Assembly (NCBI GenBank): GCA_000753455.2
Contig: LM994670.1
Coordinates: 3,224,507 to 3,288,506 of the forward strand
Source: Clostridium jeddahitimonense
Lineage (GTDB): Bacteria; Bacillota; Clostridia; Clostridiales; Clostridiaceae
Reading direction: 5' to 3'
DNA length: 64,000 nucleotides
The position numbers were made by a program, and so were the translations under genes. This document shows positions 62,577 to 64,000 of the stretch, in pieces. The notes beneath the pieces were generated by a model. It ran no database searches. It had not been told where the DNA came from and saw only the letters and a program-made list of their open reading frames with translations. Each line of letters starts with the position of its first letter. The stretch's first letter is position 1.

Positions 62577-63541
62577 TGATCTATACATTTGTTTATCATA
62601 GGAGAATCTCCCCTATATTTTTCAATATCTTCACCTTCATTATATAATCTTATTATTGCATTTCTTCTTATTACATTTTTACCTCTCCATCCGCATGATG
62701 TTCTAGATAATTTCTCTTTAAAATCTTTATTATTTAAGTTAGCATAAAAGTTTATATCAACAGTATTCATAAACTCTAACGGTATAAATTCCCCTAACTT
62801 AGAAACCTCAACCTCTTTATTATGAGGACAAGTGTTTTGACAAATATCACAACCAAAAATTCTATTTTTTATAAGCTTATAATCCACAGTAGAAAGTTCT
62901 TTCTTCTGAGTAATATACGATGAGCATATATTAGGATTTTTTCTTCCTGTCATGATAGACTTTGTTGGGCAATTATCTATACAACTATTACAATCACCGC
63001 ATCCTTCATACTTCAAAACCTCTTCAAAAGTCCCTGAATCTTCACATTCTATTTCTAAATCAGTTATTATTTCGCCTAAAAAAACATAAGATCCATATTG
63101 TTTAGTTATAAGCATATTATTCTTTCCTATTATCCCAATGCCAGCCAAATATCCTATATATCTTTCAGGAAGAGAATTGCTATCTACTAAAGGGATTGCC
63201 TTCCCTCCAAGTTTGCCTATATATGTACATACCTTATCTAAATAACTATTAACTACTCTATGATAATCATATCCCTTTGTATAAATAGAAAATCCATTAT
63301 CAACATTAACTTCTCCCATATGGTATGGGAAAGCTATTGATATAATAGTTTTCCCATCTTCCATATATACATTAGGATTAATTCTCTTTTCTACATCACT
63401 TTCTTCAAATTCATTTTCTAAACCTTTTTCTTTTCTTTCTAAATAAAACTCACGTAATTCTTCAAAAACTCTACATTTAATAAAACCAATAGTATCTAAT
63501 CCAATAGAATTACAATACTTAATTATTTTTTCTTTAATCAT
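62555..63541 (-). CDS. queG: Epoxyqueuosine reductase QueG
   Basis: The last step of queuosine synthesis in tRNA, a cobalamin and 2x[4Fe-4S] enzyme of 328 residues. RYIGYLAGIGIIGKNNMLI is the cobalamin-site region, CGDCNSCIDNCPT the first cluster and CDICQNTCPHN the second. SCGWRGKNVIRRNAII is the C-terminal HEAT-like segment. It starts two bases after the cysE stop codon, so the two are coupled. Confidence 0.95.
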   Translation of the reverse strand: MIKEKIIKYCNSIGLDTIGFIKCRVFEELREFYLERKEKGLENEFEESDVEKRINPNVYMEDGKTIISIAFPYHMGEVNVDNGFSIYTKGYDYHRVVNSYLDKVCTYIGKLGGKAIPLVDSNSLPERYIGYLAGIGIIGKNNMLITKQYGSYVFLGEIITDLEIECEDSGTFEEVLKYEGCGDCNSCIDNCPTKSIMTGRKNPNICSSYITQKKELSTVDYKLIKNRIFGCDICQNTCPHNKEVEVSKLGEFIPLEFMNTVDINFYANLNNKDFKEKLSRTSCGWRGKNVIRRNAIIRLYNEGEDIEKYRGDSPMINKCIDQLTINRE

Positions 63542-63543
63542 TA

Positions 63544-64000
63544 TTAAATCACCATATCGTTATATATATCTTTATTACTTTCTTTATAATTTTCTTTTAC
63601 TGAATCAGAATCACTTTTAACAACTCTAATTAGGTTTTTAGCTGCTTTACCTACTGCTGTAACTCCAGTTGGAACATCTTTTAACACTACTGCATTAGCT
63701 CCAATCTTGGCTCCATCACCTATTGTAATAGGTCCTAAAACCTTTGCTCCACATCCTATAACAACATCACTTCCTACAGTAGGATGCCTCTTACCTTTAT
63801 CTTTTCCAGTTCCACCTAATGTTACTCCATGATATATAGTAACATTATCTCCAATTTCAGTAGTTTCTCCTATTACTACCCCCATTCCATGATCTATAAA
63901 TAATCCCTTACCTATTTTAGCACCAGGATGAATCTCTATTCCAGTAAAAAATCTTGCTAATTGCGATATAAGTCTAGCTATAAAGAAAAACTTTTTCGAA
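63544..64000 (-). CDS. cysE: Serine O-acetyltransferase, N-terminus beyond window
   Basis: The left-handed beta-helix part of CysE, which acetylates serine for cysteine synthesis. The frame is open to the right edge ([20 protein letters not shown]). Then come [51 protein letters not shown] and [24 protein letters not shown]; the catalytic His residues in DHG and YHG are present. About 152 codons are visible and the N-terminal helical domain lies outside. The stop lies two bases before the queG start. Confidence 0.93.
   Translation of the reverse strand, partial: SKKFFFIARLISQLARFFTGIEIHPGAKIGKGLFIDHGMGVVIGETTEIGDNVTIYHGVTLGGTGKDKGKRHPTVGSDVVIGCGAKVLGPITIGDGAKIGANAVVLKDVPTGVTAVGKAAKNLIRVVKSDSDSVKENYKESNKDIYNDMVI

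Overview
The window is a low-GC (roughly 30% by eye), densely coded stretch of a chromosome from a spore-forming Clostridium sensu stricto-like organism. Four things point there: the central gene order rpoN-cggR-gap-pgk-tpiA-gpmI//eno//secG-rnr-smpB, the strong GGAGG ribosome sites, a clostridial-type spore photoproduct lyase, and A/T-rich third codon positions. Nearly all genes are on the minus strand. No phage, insertion sequence, CRISPR array, rRNA or intact tRNA was seen.

Layout, left to right. 0-3 kb: the end of a sugar-type oxidoreductase, a truncated amidase-like membrane protein and an APH-family phosphotransferase. 3-20.7 kb: a nitrogen/peptide catabolic region holding an aspartylglucosaminidase-cutC-malic enzyme operon, a sigma-54 activator, aspA, fumarase, and an operon for an RDD membrane protein, PTS EIIB and EIIC, a GrdB-like protein, an M20 peptidase and two M42 peptidases. 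A lipid-linked oligosaccharide flippase and a small membrane protein interrupt it. 20.7-24 kb: smpB, rnr, secG. 24-27 kb: an envelope operon (flippase-like, NodB deacetylase, UgtP-like glycosyltransferase). 27-41 kb: glycolysis with its regulator CggR and rpoN, interrupted by a kinase-like gene, a GH35 beta-galactosidase and a ROK kinase. 41-49 kb: degV, trmL, splB, a HAD phosphatase, vanW, a GH25 lysozyme and an ECF sigma/anti-sigma pair. 49-53 kb: the trehalose operon with TreR operators. 53-64 kb: small metabolic genes, MATE and ABC transporters, ddl, an amidohydrolase, nth, queG and cysE.

The most interesting system is a probable sigma-54 regulon contained in the window. Three minus-strand transcription units each start with a -24/-12 promoter: the aspartylglucosaminidase operon (TGGCAC-N5-TTGC, 5966-5980), aspA (TGGCAC-N5-TTGC, 9417-9431) and the PTS/peptidase operon (TGGCAT-N5-TTGC, 20535-20549). 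Upstream of each is the same heptamer ACACACT. It begins 77, 77 and 66 bp from the -24 GG, so the third site differs by one helical turn. A LevR-type sigma-54 activator (6137-7723) lies among these units and rpoN itself is at 39.4-40.8 kb. Together the genes could import a glycosylated or peptide-linked asparagine/aspartate compound, release aspartate, and convert it through fumarate (AspA) and malate (fumarase) to pyruvate (malic enzyme). The substrate is inference; the promoter architecture is seen directly.

The window also carries several families of intergenic repeats: composite palindrome arrays, inverted repeats with AGTTAAGAG ends, and a short AAATCA-n-AGATTT element.
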